From: Fomitopsis serialis
Lineage: Eukaryota > Basidiomycota > Agaricomycetes > Polyporales > Fomitopsidaceae
Direction: 5' to 3'
Length of the DNA stretch: 37,176 nt
NCBI RefSeq assembly: GCF_022376445.1
Contig: NW_025955342.1
Location: 1-37,176 of the forward strand
Both the position numbers and the translations under genes were made by a program. Below the pieces are notes generated by a model, which did no database searches, had not been told where the DNA came from, and saw only the letters and a list, made by a program, of their open reading frames with translations. This document shows positions 1 to 11,179 of this stretch, piece by piece. Numbering within the stretch: position 1 is the stretch's first letter; every line of letters begins with the position of its first letter.

Positions 1-1957
1 GCCGCTCCCACTTCTTCCCACATCGTCCCGCTTGGTACAAACGGCCTTTGCCATAGGGACAATGACGTGCGTGCCTTTCGTCCGCAGCATCCAATGCGAT
101 GACTACCCTCGTCACCACCTCGCTCATCCCAGAGTGTGTTTGACTCATTCATACAGTCCGAACAGACGAGAGTGCCGTGAATGTCTCCCAGGCCCGCTGT
201 ACTTACCCGGGCCCCCACAGCCTCTGCCGTCGGCCCCCGTGAGTATCTTCAAGCGTTTTTGGTGGTTGAGACAGCGTCTTCCACAACTCTGTTGGCTTCA
301 CGCCTTTTGTTCCATCGCTGCTGCGATCGGACACCGCTTCCATTCGCATGCGACCCAGGCCCTGTCCATATCTCGACATGGGTAACGGGGTTTCCCTCCA
401 CGCACCGGCCGCTCTCCCTGGAGTAGGTACTACGAAGAAACCTACGCGGGCCTGCGCCACGAATGCCCAGGAGCACACAGACCCGCCTCTGTATGAGGAT
501 CTATCCACTCTACGCATGGAGCGCCATCCCGATCCAGCCTCTCCGAGCGATACGCCCCCGTCCTAGCATCCGCGGAACCCATACCCAGCCACATTTCCCC
601 GATCCCAAGCTACCGGTCTATCACCGCATCGTTTCATTCTCCTCACGTCTTCATAGCGAGCGTCGACCCATTCCCAATCCCAACCGTGCTCGATTCACAC
701 TTTCGCTCCCAGAACCCCGCACCGTCCATAACAGCCCGACAGGTCCGAGAGGCAATTCGAAGCACTCGATGGGCCCCTCTGGGCAGAAGCGCACAGCGCC
801 GCGCCCGGCTTCCACTTCATTTCCAATGCTCTGCCTTCGTGCTTCCCCGGCTTCTGGTGCTCATGCACAGCCGCTGGGCTCATGCAAGTTATCATGCGCC
901 TATACCCACCCGAAGCACCACTGCGCAGCCCGCAGGATCGTCCTGGGATCGTCACTGCTACAGTGCGCAGTCGTCGCTAAGCTGGTGTCAGGCGACTTGA
1001 AGTCGCGCCGCCGACTGTCGTGCTCAGGTCGTGATCGTGTCTGACAGAAAGACGTCGGTGAGTGGCGCACATGATGTTGGTGTCCGATCGCGAAGACACG
1101 GCGGACCCTTGGTTCCTGTGTCCCATCGCGTGCGGTGATTCATTTACAACTCTAGACACAGGGACTCAGAGATGCTTTGCATCATCTTTCGAATCTTATT
1201 AGACCACATCCGCTTCGAGCTACCGTCCATCCCAAGTTACGAACATTGGCTATACCATCGCCATCGGACCGCAGGGTTCGCCGACACCCGCGGAACAGAT
1301 CTACATAACGTGTTGTAGGCATACCGGGCATCCACACATCGTGAGTACGCATAGGTACTCTCCTTCCCCCGCCCCGTCACACTTACACCACCCCTCTCGC
1401 AGAATTGAATTCCTGTGCCCCCCCCCCCCCAAATCGAAATGCAAGCGTGCACGCCCTACACGTTACCTACCCGTACGCAGACTAAACGACCCGCAGCTCC
1501 CAGCGACGCACCACTTGGCTCGCCTCGTTTCATGCACCGTCGTCATGCGACGAGGGTGGTGGCCGCCGCGTGTCGACGGGGTCGACTGCCGACGTGCGGA
1601 ACCGGTGGGTTGGACGTAGATGATGACGTCTTCCAAGTCCAAGTGCTACGTCGCCCCGTCATGCGGTCCCTATGGGATGACGGTTTCACGGTCCTTAGTG
1701 TCCAGTTGCACTGTCGCCGGCGGTTGGATGGTTCCGCGTGCACCTAAGCCATACGCGTGCATCCGGAGGTCAGTCTGCGAGCGTCCCCACACCGACTCAA
1801 GTTCCATGACGTTCATAAACATGTAGGATGCGCTCTGCTTTTCGGATGATCTCACAGGGTCAGTACTGGTCGTACCCACTGAGCCTTCCGCCGGTAGATC
1901 ATTCGGTGCGGTCCGTAGCTTCCCGCACGTGAGTAATTGTCTACTGTCTTGATCGCT
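1..1957. other. No supportable gene
   Basis: Several overlapping open frames up to about 190 codons exist on both strands here. None shows a recognisable domain, a consistent exon series or a convincing start context. The DNA is rich in C and in CCC/CAC runs, and includes a 13-base C homopolymer near 1418-1430. It may be intergenic sequence or a decayed gene. I see nothing else in it. Confidence 0.5.
1418..1430. repeat. Poly-C homopolymer tract
   Basis: An uninterrupted run of 13 C residues lies in otherwise gene-free sequence. It is a plain mononucleotide tract, and its exact length is likely to be unreliable in sequencing. Confidence 0.85.
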
Positions 1958-2587
1958 TCAGTCAAACTCAAATGTATCAAAGGGTAGTATATACTGTTGG
2001 GGCGAACTCTGTCTCGGTAGCTGATCCTTGACGGCATCATTCATGTCGTCAAGTTGTTCCAGTGTCGCGCACGATAATCGGCCAGTAATCGGCAACCAGT
2101 TCACTGCCCTCAGGCTGAGACGTGCTAAGCATATATAGATTGAGACCAGTGGACTTTGTCTCATTGCGCTCCATGAACGGGACGTCGCACACGACCGGTT
2201 CCGTCGTCTTCGTCCGCCTCGCGCGTTTCATCGTCACGGGCGACCCCTCGCCGCCCTCGAGTTCGGTTAGCGGGCTCTCGACATCTGCCGCCCGCTGTTT
2301 CGCTTTCTTCCGAGGTGTGCGCTTCTTACTTGCTGGGAGCTCATCATCGAGCTCGCCGAGCGGGCTCAGGCTCTACGGGGTCGACATTGGATGGTTTGCG
2401 TGTCCGAGTGAACACGCGTCGCGGTGAGGCGGGAAAGCCTGCCTCCGGGTCGCTCAGAACTCACACAGCAGCAGTGGCGTCTTCGGTTGGGGTCGCTGGT
2501 ATATACACCGCGGTCGTCACGGCTGCCGCTGTGCATATGCGCTTCGGCGTCGTCAGGAGCACCCAGTTGGGGAGAGGCAAACAGCAT
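1958..2587 (-). CDS. Tentative hypothetical protein, low confidence
   Basis: A possible minus-strand gene starts at ATG 2587. A GTGAGT donor (about 2467) and a CGTAG acceptor (about 2376) would join its first exon, in frame, to a charged stretch with lysine/arginine clusters (ASKKRTPRKKAKQR, then MKRARRTKTT) and acidic patches (ELEGGEGS). The basic clusters resemble nuclear localisation signals. A third open stretch ending at 1958 (LEQLDDMNDAVKDQLPRQSS) could be its C-terminus, but I could not find a clean intron linking it. No family is recognised. The amino-acid composition is more protein-like than the surroundings, and that is the only support. The sequence between 2588 and 3063 holds nothing I can call. 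Confidence 0.25.
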
Positions 2588-3368
2588 TTACCGTCCCTGG
2601 GATGTTGCTCTGCGACGCACGAGCCTAATGGTGGTTATGACCGAGAGGTCCTCAGTGGCGCACGAAAGTACATTCAATAAGTATAGGGATATGGCTCGCC
2701 GTACAACGGTACCCTCAGCTGTGAGGTTGAGTCCTGCATGTTTATGAAGTACACTCGTCTCGTGAAACTCTCGTTACCGCTCTCTCCGCATGTTTTGTCC
2801 GTCACCCCATAACCTACACGTCCGCTCTTCGACTCCAATAATACATGACCGGTGATTTGACTGTGGAAGCGCGGAAGAGACGTGCGCCGGATTGTTGTTC
2901 CAGTCGCCGTTCAGCGAGACGCGAACTCTCGGTCTGTTAAGCTTCTCGAGTTCGGTCGTCCACCTGGGTGGTCTATGAGTAAAGCGCTTCCCCGGTATAT
3001 CAAGCATCGAGCGACACACAACCTGTTAGTTCGAGGTCAATCCCGCAAATCCAAGTGTATTGTCTATTCCAAAGAAGGTTCTTCTTCTGCCTCCGTGTCT
3101 CCACTGACATCGCGTGTGCCTCCTTCGCGTTCATTGTCCTCAGAGTCCCGTATTTCCATGATGCTAGCATGTGTCCCTAGTCGAGCGGATGAGCACACTA
3201 CGCAGATCGCAGCTGTGCCTGCACGGACACCGGAGCGGTAACACTCACCATGATCTGAGAGTACTGGTGAGGGATTACGAGTGACGAACCGTTCACCATC
3301 GGGGTCGGGATTGAAACTGAGCGCTAAGACTCCGCGATTCAGCCACGGCGCGAACAGGGCGATCATGC

Positions 3369-5048
3369 CTAACTTGATCGCAGCCGTTGTGCCAGTGGTG
3401 GTTCGAACTTTCCCCCCTCGACTCCGAGTTCACTGACTCCGATCAGTACACCATCCCGGCCCCAAAACACGTCAGAGACTTTTGGAAGCTGGTCAAAGAC
3501 ACTGCGACAGAGTATAGTGTGGAAGGTGGACGTGGAGCCGGGAGGGTCTGTCTCACTAACTGAGGCCTCGTTTCCATCTTCAGATGTCTCGGAGCGAGAC
3601 AGGGCAATCCAAATTTGGAGTGACTTCAGGTGCGAGCTTCGGATGTTCGATAGCAAGATACCCAGGCCCTTTTGAATCCTCGGGAGCGATGCATCGATGC
3701 GGTGGAATCTTAATACTAGTCTCGTCAATGATGTGTTTGCTGTAAGTCGCGGTACGATATCGCGGATTGAGCCTCCTGTAGTTTTCATGAGTATTCACAA
3801 GCGCAATGACGAGGCACCAGGACCTTTACCATAAGCAAAATAGCACTCGAGCGTCTTGAGTGTAGCTCCTGCGAGACAAAGAACCTCCGTAATGCGTGGC
3901 CCAAGATCCGCACATGGACCACCCTGGGCTGCGAAATCGAACTTCAGGGCTTTCAGTTGGCTGTATACTTGTGGGGTGAATACCAGTAGAATCTGTGATG
4001 CCCACGACCCGGGAACATGATAGAGCTGGAAAAATGACAAGGAGGGGTTGGATGCATGTGCTGTGTATAGGGCGATGTCTGCCACTGATGCAGGCTCAAC
4101 GTGAGAGCCGAATGCCTCGTGTAGCGACAAGCGGGATAGATGGGGGAAATGGCATAGAAACTGATGAAGATGTGAAAACGAAGAGAAGTAGCGCAGGTCC
4201 AAGGTCAGCATTGTTACGTAGGAGTACGTGATACACATGTCCAACAAGGATTGACAGTGTTCATGGAGGTGAGCAACCGGCTCGAAAATTGAGGCAACAA
4301 TTGTAAGCTCAATTGTCTTGAGCTTGTTGCGGGACCAGGGAATATGGCGGGACGTCAAGTCTGGCATGAGTGGGTGCTGCACTGTGATGTCCGAGAGAGA
4401 TAGCTGTTCGAGGCTTGGTAGTGCATTGCAAATCCTACGGAGTTCCGCCATACTGCGAAAGCGGCAGAGCCCCACAGACAGAACCGTGATGCTGGTGTAA
4501 TAGGAAAGGAAGTGGAAGAAAAGATAATGTGGTCTGGTTGCTGTCCAGTCGAGGCCATATAGTCCTAGCGTCCTCAATCGTGGTAGAACATGCCCGGGGA
4601 TGCGCATCGGCCAGATGTGTGTGAATGGCTTTCGACGACGGTGAGAGTTCTCCCATATTTGCAGATCATCAAAATGCTTGCCGTATGGTCGATTGCCGTT
4701 TGACATGAGCATGTATACGCAGTCGTCCAAGGCCTCTCGGGTCCTAAATACGAGCCGGCTGCTCCAGGAGATGCGCCGCGCAGCATGACCCCAAGCATGA
4801 CAAACAAGGCGGCACCTCGTCAGGGTGAAAGGATCCAAAAAGAGGAATTCGCAGATGCGGTCGATCAGTTCCTGCGGAAATCGCGGATAGGTATCGCTGC
4901 GTCGACGAAGCAAGTCAATACTATGAGACTCGAGCAACTGGTGCCGGAGCATGCAAATGGAAGGCCTACCTCGAGTAAGTGGGTGCTCTGTAGCAATCCT
5001 GCACGTTGGGAGCATGTCCTCCTTGAAGTCCTTCGCCATCGACTGCAT
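3369..5048 (-). CDS. F-box domain protein
   Basis: A predicted 541-residue F-box protein, probably a substrate adaptor of an SCF ubiquitin ligase. Exons are 5048..3830 and 3775..3369. The intron (3776-3829, 54 nt, GTAAAG...ACAG with a CTCAT branch site) joins in phase 1. The F-box lies at about residues 56-92 (FPQELIDRICEFL, then CRLVCHAW). After it come leucine-rich segments with irregular LRR-like spacing, typical of the large basidiomycete F-box families; the substrate cannot be guessed. The start is the first ATG of the frame; a later Met at residue 33 is possible. Oddity: a run of six G (minus strand, 3412-3417) lies just before the stop. With one more G the frame would run on through LFAPWLNRGVLALSF toward 3064, past a further possible 72-nt intron, giving a longer acidic C-terminus. 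The 3' end is therefore uncertain. Confidence 0.8.
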
Positions 5049-5778
5049 GCGCCATCTGGTAATCCCGCCATCGGGTCATCATGGTTAAATAGATCGCCGA
5101 TACGTTGGAAATCATACCTCGCCTGACTACGTTATATCTGCAGAACTTCGAGCGATATCTGAGTTCACGATCGGTGTCCTGTACTATGATCATAGAGTGA
5201 GGAAGCATCAGCTTATGTCGTGCAGACACCATCCCGCCGAGATCTCACCAGTGACGGCGTGAAAGTCGTGACCTTCGCAGTCGCGAGTCGGCCGCAATCA
5301 CACGATGCAGAAACGGCCCGTGAGTCCATGGTAGGTTCTCAGCGTTGTAGACTAACAGCAGAGGTAAAGGAGTCGGGTGAAAGTGTAGGGCAGTCGCAGG
5401 ATGCGGGAAGCGACAGATGGCCTGCGAACTTAGACTCAACTTGAGAAAGACAGCGTCGTTATCAATTCTTATCAGCTGGCATGATTTCAGTATACTTACA
5501 GAAGGATACTCGGAGAAGACGATCGTGACATGTGAGAAGGAACCGTGAAGTGCGATATCTAGAGACCAATCAAGTTGCGTTGCTGACTGGTGGTACATGC
5601 ACAAGTACACACGACCATGCTACATAATTACTTATACTACACAATTTTGGAACTATATCAGCATGGTACGGGACAACATATGATAGCGGAGGTGTCGCAG
5701 GGTAATCAATCCAAGGTGCATCACATAAATATCACAGAAGTAGAGTGCTCGTACGGGAGACAGTCATGCATAGCCATC
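5049..5778. other. Intergenic region between BTB and F-box genes
   Basis: These 730 bases separate two minus-strand genes and should hold the 3' untranslated region of the BTB gene and the promoter of the F-box gene. Short open frames are present but none is convincing. I see no clear TATA box or repeat. Confidence 0.5.
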
Positions 5779-7115
5779 TCAAACATCGTCCATGAAGTAG
5801 TCGGTCAGCGAATCTTTGAACTCCCGTACCTTGAACGCCGTCACCACTAACGCGCTCTCTTTGCACGTCGGCAACCCATCCACCGGCTGCCCGAGCAGAA
5901 CATGCCCGTTGTTTTCTAGCAACACCTTGATCGTGCTCTCCGCGAGCATCAGCTTCGTGAGCACGTCCTCCCTCTGCAGCCCAGGCAAGATATCGGACCC
6001 CCCTTCCAGCACGGCCTTCCACAGCTGCCCAAACGCCTTGTTGCACCTCTGGTTGCTCGTGCACCGCACAGTGTGCGAGAGCGGCGGCGGCTGCCCTGGG
6101 AGGGCCTCCCACATCTTGGTCAGCGCGTAATACCCGCTCAGCAAGCGGACGCGCTGGTCGCGACTGAGCGTCGCCTCCGTCTCCCAGTGCGTGCGGCCCT
6201 TGAGCATCATGGCGTGGTACGCGAGGCCCACTATGGGCCGCAGGCTGAGGCGCTCGCCGATGATGATCGCGAGCGCGAGGTCCTTGCCCTCGCCGATCTG
6301 CTTCTTCCACCGCGCGATCGCAAGGTCGAGCAGGTCGGACCGCTCGCAGAGCGCGGCGAGCTCTGTGAGTTGCTCCAGTGAAGGCGGCGCGTTCGCCGGC
6401 GCTGCGGGGGGAAGCGTGGGCGGCGTGGTGGTCGGGACTGGGTCGAATGCGCCTGGCCTCGAGTAGTAATTGTGGACGGCGCTGAGCACCCAGGTCTCGA
6501 TGGAGCGGAACTGGTACTTGTGCGCGACGCGTGCGAGGTTGACGAGCATCGTGCAGTTCGCGTCGGAGGACGTGGCTGACATGAGTTCGTGCGGGCTGTA
6601 CGGCGGTCCTTCAACGACCCAGTGTACGAGCGTGGAAGCGAGGGCCACTCACAGTGCGTACAACGCCCATAGCAGTGCGCGGAACTCGTCGCCGGTGTCA
6701 CCCTGCAATCGTATGGGGTTGTCGTCGCTCTCTCCTTCCGTGACGGTCGTGCTGCAGTCGGAGCGCGCCGAGTCGGCCTCCGTTGACAGCTGGAACATCG
6801 TCTCAAATGCGGACTTGTCTTTCATGAGGATCGACCGGTGGACCTACACGGTCGAATGCGGAAGGTGTCAGGCCGTGCATGGCATCCACAGCACATCGAC
6901 ATAGACAGGGGGTGGTGGATACAGGACTGCGTGACGAGACACACCTTGAACAGCGTATTATCCACCAACAACACCGTGTTTCCATCGCCGATGTAGTACG
7001 TCGGGTCGCGGCTGGGGCCCGGTATGGACAGCTTGAGCATCTCGTCGTGCAAGAACGAGTGCGACATCGTCATGAGCGGGCTGTCCGGGGAGAGGTGCTC
7101 CTGGTCGTGGTCCAT
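5779..7115 (-). CDS. BTB/POZ domain protein (copy 1)
   Basis: A predicted 392-residue BTB protein of the basidiomycete type. Three exons: 7115..6945, 6843..6653 and 6595..5779. Introns are 6845-side 101 nt (6844-6944, phase 0) and 57 nt (6596-6652, phase 2). The BTB fold begins near residue 36 (DPTYYIGDGNTVLLVDNTLFK), crosses intron 1 into VHRSILMKDKSAFETMF, and ends around the helix after ALYALPHELM. The C-terminal part is helical, with a DQRVRLLSGYYALTKMWEAL motif shared with copy 2 and a short Cys pair (CTSNQRC). BTB domains mediate dimerisation and often link to Cullin-3, but no second functional domain is recognised, so its role is unknown. A palindromic CTTATAAG at 7282-7289 lies about 170 bp upstream of the ATG and could serve as its TATA element. 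Confidence 0.87.
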
Positions 7116-7613
7116 CTCGCGCTAGCCGACCGCCGCGGGGTGCCTTATACCACGGCGCGTCCCGTATGGTCTGTGTCCGAGTCCGAACGTGTGTGGGTCC
7201 GAGTGGCTTGAGATCCGCTCGGTGTACCGCAGTTGGTCGACCCGCCGCAGTCACACAGGGTGCCGAAGATCAGTTGCAGGGCTTATAAGGCGCCTTGCCG
7301 GCTTTTATGTAAGGTCTGCAGCGGAGACCAGGACAGGGCAGTGCGCCGAATTCGAGCCCCTGCTATTATAGGGACAGCATAGCGATGGCCGTCCGTGATA
7401 CGGATAGACGCTTGGCTACATACTTACGTCGTCAGAGGCTGACGCGCCCAAATCCTCATGTTCATGCAGTTCGTGCGTCAGTCGTCGACCGGCGCTGAGG
7501 AGACTACAGCGACGGAAAATAGTATAAACCATAGGCTAGTCACACATCTAGCTACGGGGCGAGGCGGCAAAGCCTGCAGTGAGAATAATTATTGACAATG
7601 GTCATAAATGGAA
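7116..7613. other. Intergenic region between AKR and BTB copy 1
   Basis: About 500 bases lie between two minus-strand genes: the 3' flank of the aldo-keto reductase and the promoter of BTB copy 1. The one notable element is CTTATAAG at 7282-7289. No gene is supported. Confidence 0.5.
7282..7289 (-). promoter_or_regulatory. Possible TATA element for BTB copy 1
   Basis: The palindrome CTTATAAG lies about 170 bp upstream of the BTB ATG at 7115. Position and sequence suit a TATA box, but there is no other support. Confidence 0.35.
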
Positions 7614-9032
7614 CTATGCGAAGAAAGGAACGTGTATCCAACCGCAGACGTGCAGTAGTAGTAAGAGACAGATGACTTGGAAACACAGGAAGAAGATGCA
7701 GAGCCTGTCACCCATTTGGTACGAAGGCAGTCCCTTCGCCCCAGCGGCGTCAATAGCAGCAATCTCGTCGTCCGTCAGATCAGCTGTGCAATGAATGCTT
7801 TAATATGAGTCTCCGCGGGGGCAGCAGTGAGCAACAGAGTACGCACGAAGGTCGCCCACAGCAAGGTACTCGTCCATATGCTCTCTGGTGGAACTTGTCC
7901 TGCAAGCCGGTGAGCCGCCTACACGAGAGGACGCGATAGTGGATCTTACGTGACGATGACGGCGCCTTTAGCCTTGACCCAAGAAAGAAGGATTTGCACG
8001 GGCGACGCGCCGAGTCTCCTCGCAGGCCCTCGCAAGGCCTTGACTACTGGACCACCTGGGTATCGTGTAATGGGCCTAGACGCCCACCCGCGCGTACAGT
8101 CAGTCTCACGTCCCCGACTAGCAACGGGGAACTCACGTCAGGCTGCTGTATGCCTCCACCACGATCCCCTGCTCAGCGCAGTACTGAAGGAGCTCCTTGT
8201 TTTCAGCGTAGTTGTAGGGGTGCAACAGGATCTGAGGTGCGGTCGTCTCAGGCTAAAAGCACGGGCGCCTCCTGAGATTCATATAGCCTACCTGGTTGAC
8301 AGCGGGTTTGATGTGAGCTGTCTGCAAGAGATTTCGCAGCAGCGTGATGTCGAAGTTGCTAACGCCGATGCTCCTGGAAACGCGTGCTCGGGGTTGTGGA
8401 CATCAATTGCGCGGGGCTATCAGGCACGCACCTTGACAGCCCGTCTTCCCTGATCCTCTCGAACTCCTTCCAGTCCTTCTCCAGGTCCTTGATGAATGCG
8501 GGGTTATGGATGAGATACAAGTCGACCTGCTTCAGATCGAGCTGAGAAACAGTGCAGCTAAGCCACCACATCCAAACTCAAGCAACGAGTGTGCTCACCT
8601 GGGCGAGGCTGGACTCGACTGCATCACGGATACTTGTCAGGCCAGACCATTTGGTAGTGACGAACAGTTCCGAGCGGCTGAGACCCGTCTGACGGATGGC
8701 GGCACCGACACTATCCTCGTTGCGGTAGACTTCAAATACGTCACGAACGCGGGACAGGGGGGGACAACAAGAGGACTCACATTGCGCGGTATCGAGATGG
8801 GAGAACCCCGCCTCTATGGCTTCCGAGACATAGTCCGTGACGTCCTTGGGCCGACATGTTAGAATCGCTCTCCATTCGCCTCGTGTCGCTTTCAGCGTAC
8901 CTGGCCCTTCCACTTCGAGCCCGTCCCGAACGCAATGACTGGCATCTGGGAGCGTGGATGAGCGCGTAGCAGGTACACCGGTCGCAAGCATACCTTGTTG
9001 CCATCGTTCAGCTGCACCGTTCCGAAAGGCAT
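7614..9032 (-). CDS. Aldo-keto reductase
   Basis: An NAD(P)H-dependent aldo-keto reductase reducing carbonyl substrates, of the fungal cytosolic type with PVIAFGTGSKW near the N-terminus. Ten exons: 9032..8994, 8945..8901, 8844..8781, 8729..8599, 8541..8432, 8373..8292, 8231..8137, 8075..7950, 7899..7847 and 7783..7614; introns are 48-63 nt. The sum is 915 nt, or 304 residues. The catalytic tetrad is complete: Asp46 and Tyr51 (HLDTAQFYRNE, across intron 3), Lys76 (VTTKW) and His105 (LYLIHNP). Also visible are SIGVSNF, PAVNQILLHPY, AYSSLTP and VTTSSTREHM, which normally form the cofactor pocket, and the conserved terminal LTDDEIAAIDAAGAKG. Oddity: about 30 hydrophobic, non-conserved residues follow before the stop, so the real 3' end may differ. 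The exact substrate is not predictable. It sits between two inverted BTB paralogues. Confidence 0.94.
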
Positions 9033-9593
9033 ATTCACTCGACGTCCAGTGGCAATTCAACAGGGGGGACCGTGTAGACTGTTTCGAAGTGCTGTCCTTA
9101 CGGCAAGAGTCGCACCTCTGGCAGCTGGAGTCGGAGGTATCTGAAGGCTGCAGCGACCGTCACTCAGTCAGACAGCTGCCAGTGCTCGTGGTACGAGGAC
9201 TGTGAACTGCTCGGACGAAGTACTATTCGTCTCTCCGAGAGATAAGTTAGATGGCGTGCGAAGGTGAGATCCCTTCGCACACACACGGCCCAGAGTCGGA
9301 AATGGAAGGGAGTGGATAAGATGGTGGCCAAGTTGCTCTGAGCTATATATACGGGGATCCATGTTGCAGTTACGAGATGGCAATGCGCAGGCAGGCACCG
9401 CCGATGTGCCCGGCGCTGACGCCACTTGGAATCTGGATGCCACAGCAACTCGCGATCGCCGAACGCCTAGCGGGCCGCCGCTCCCGCCGAGCTCGCAACG
9501 CCGCCGCTGCGCGCGGCGTTAGCCACCAGCGGCTTGCCCTCGTCCAGGTCCTTCAAATTCGTGCGCGATTTCTGTTTCAGGCCCTGCCGCTGC
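9033..9593. other. Divergent promoter region, AKR / BTB copy 2
   Basis: About 560 bases separate the minus-strand reductase start from the plus-strand BTB copy 2 start. They should hold both promoters. A TATATATA-type motif at about 9344-9352 is roughly 245 bp from the BTB start and 315 bp from the reductase start, so its target is unclear. The last 110 bases before the BTB ATG are GC-rich. No gene is supported. Confidence 0.5.
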
Positions 9594-11000
9594 ATGGATT
9601 CAGACAGTCGCGACGGCTTCATGACGCCCGCCGATTCTAGGATGGAGCGACTCGACTTTCGCCGTTCAGCCTCGCCCAGCAGCAGGAAGCGTGCACGGCT
9701 AGATGATGAGTTGGACGACTGCGAGGTTGCGAAGGAGCTCCACAACCCACGGTGGTCTGACCCCGTACGTGACGAGACATACTACTTCGCGGATGGCAGC
9801 TGCATCCTCCGGGTAGAGGACACCCTCTTCAATGTCCGTCCTTATATTCATGTTCCACTCCCTCGTCGTCCTGATATATGCTTGTTCAGGTTCACCGTAC
9901 CATGCTCTCAAGAGACTCTTCCATGTTCAGCACCATGTTTGCGCTGCCTGTCCCATCTGCTGGAGACGGGGCCGAAGGCTCCTGCGACGAGAATCCCGTG
10001 TACCTCGCAGGAGACACGATCGCAGAGTTTCGAAACTTTCTGTGGGCACTGTACGCACTGTCAGTGAGCCTGTCTGCTGCGTCTTCGACACTGCGTGACA
10101 GATCTCTGCCCCGCCAGACCGCATGAGCTGCTGGCTGTGCATTCGAATCCTTCCGACTTCCCCCGCCTGTTGGACGTAGCCAAGCTGTCGAACAAGTACT
10201 CGTTCAGATCAGTCGAGTCCTGGGCCCTGGATGCCGTCAACGACCTCGTCGTTCGCGAGCAGCCCAACATCGGGCTACCCGCGTTGATCCCTTACGACCT
10301 CTCGCGCGCGCCGCACGTCACCTTTACCCCCACCGGGCAGCTGTTCTCGCGCCTGATCCGGCTCGCGCAGGCCTGCGGGCACGACGCGCTGCTCAATACC
10401 ATGAGCAATCTGCTGAGAAAGCGCATGCGCCAGGTCATCGATTATGCGTATCTCGCCATGAGCCTCGCGGACGAACTGGACCTGCGAAAGCTGAGAGGCG
10501 CCGCATACATGGAGATCCTTCAGAGGGGCAGTCTGTTCCCTTCGTTCTCGCCGGCGCCGTCGCCTGCCCCAGCAAACGCTCTTGGACAGACCAAAGAGGA
10601 ACCCAGCGTGGAGGAGGAGCAGATCAGACACAACGAACTACTCATGTCGCCCGAGCAGAAGTTGCGCCTTCTGTCGGGGTACTACCGGCTCACCGCTGCA
10701 TGGGAGTCTATGCGCAGACATCCCCTCTCCTTCGACCATGCGCCTACGTGCGGGGCTACCTGGCACCAGCACGGCTGCTCGCAGAGCTGGCTGGAGTTCT
10801 GGAAGGAGAAGACGAGATGCGAGGCGGTGCTTGACGTCGGCATGGCGGATGTCCCAGGCCGTCTCAAAGCTGTCGGGAAAGAGCTGGATCGGTGGGGCTC
10901 GGCGACCTATATGCACCACGATTGCAGACAGCTCGCTCGAAAGAAGATAGATCAGAAGGCAAAGGAAATCGAGGCGTTGCTGCCAGATTACTTCATCTAA
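9594..11000 (+). CDS. BTB/POZ domain protein (copy 2)
   Basis: A predicted 430-residue BTB protein paralogous to the gene at 5779-7115. Exons: 9594..9833, 9890..10059 and 10118..11000; introns are 56 nt (phase 0) and 58 nt (phase 2) at the same protein positions as in copy 1. The basic N-terminus (SSRKRARLDDELDD) looks like a nuclear localisation signal and is absent from copy 1. The BTB fold runs from RDETYYFADGSCILRVEDTLF into VHRTMLSRDSSMFSTMF and the ALYALPHELL helix. The C-terminus shares the LRLLSGYYRLTAAWESM motif and has a Cys/His-rich patch (CGATWHQHGC). The start is the ATG at 9594, because the same frame upstream offers only a TTG. Intron 1 uses a less usual GTCCGT donor. The role is unknown beyond likely protein-protein interaction. 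Confidence 0.87.
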
Positions 11001-11179
11001 CGTTCGACGCGACACGACTAGAATTCCGTGGACGTGCTCCGGGAGTCCATCACAGTGATAGTTACTGACTATTACACGCACCGGCATGACATTCGGTACA
11101 TTCCTATGTTAGGATGCTACAACATTGTACAATTAGAGTACCATTACACCAGACAGAGGAACCGGAATGGATACACCTT

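Noticed and set aside
9534..9593. Earlier start for BTB copy 2 at 9534
   Set aside because: That codon is TTG. The first ATG in frame is 9594.
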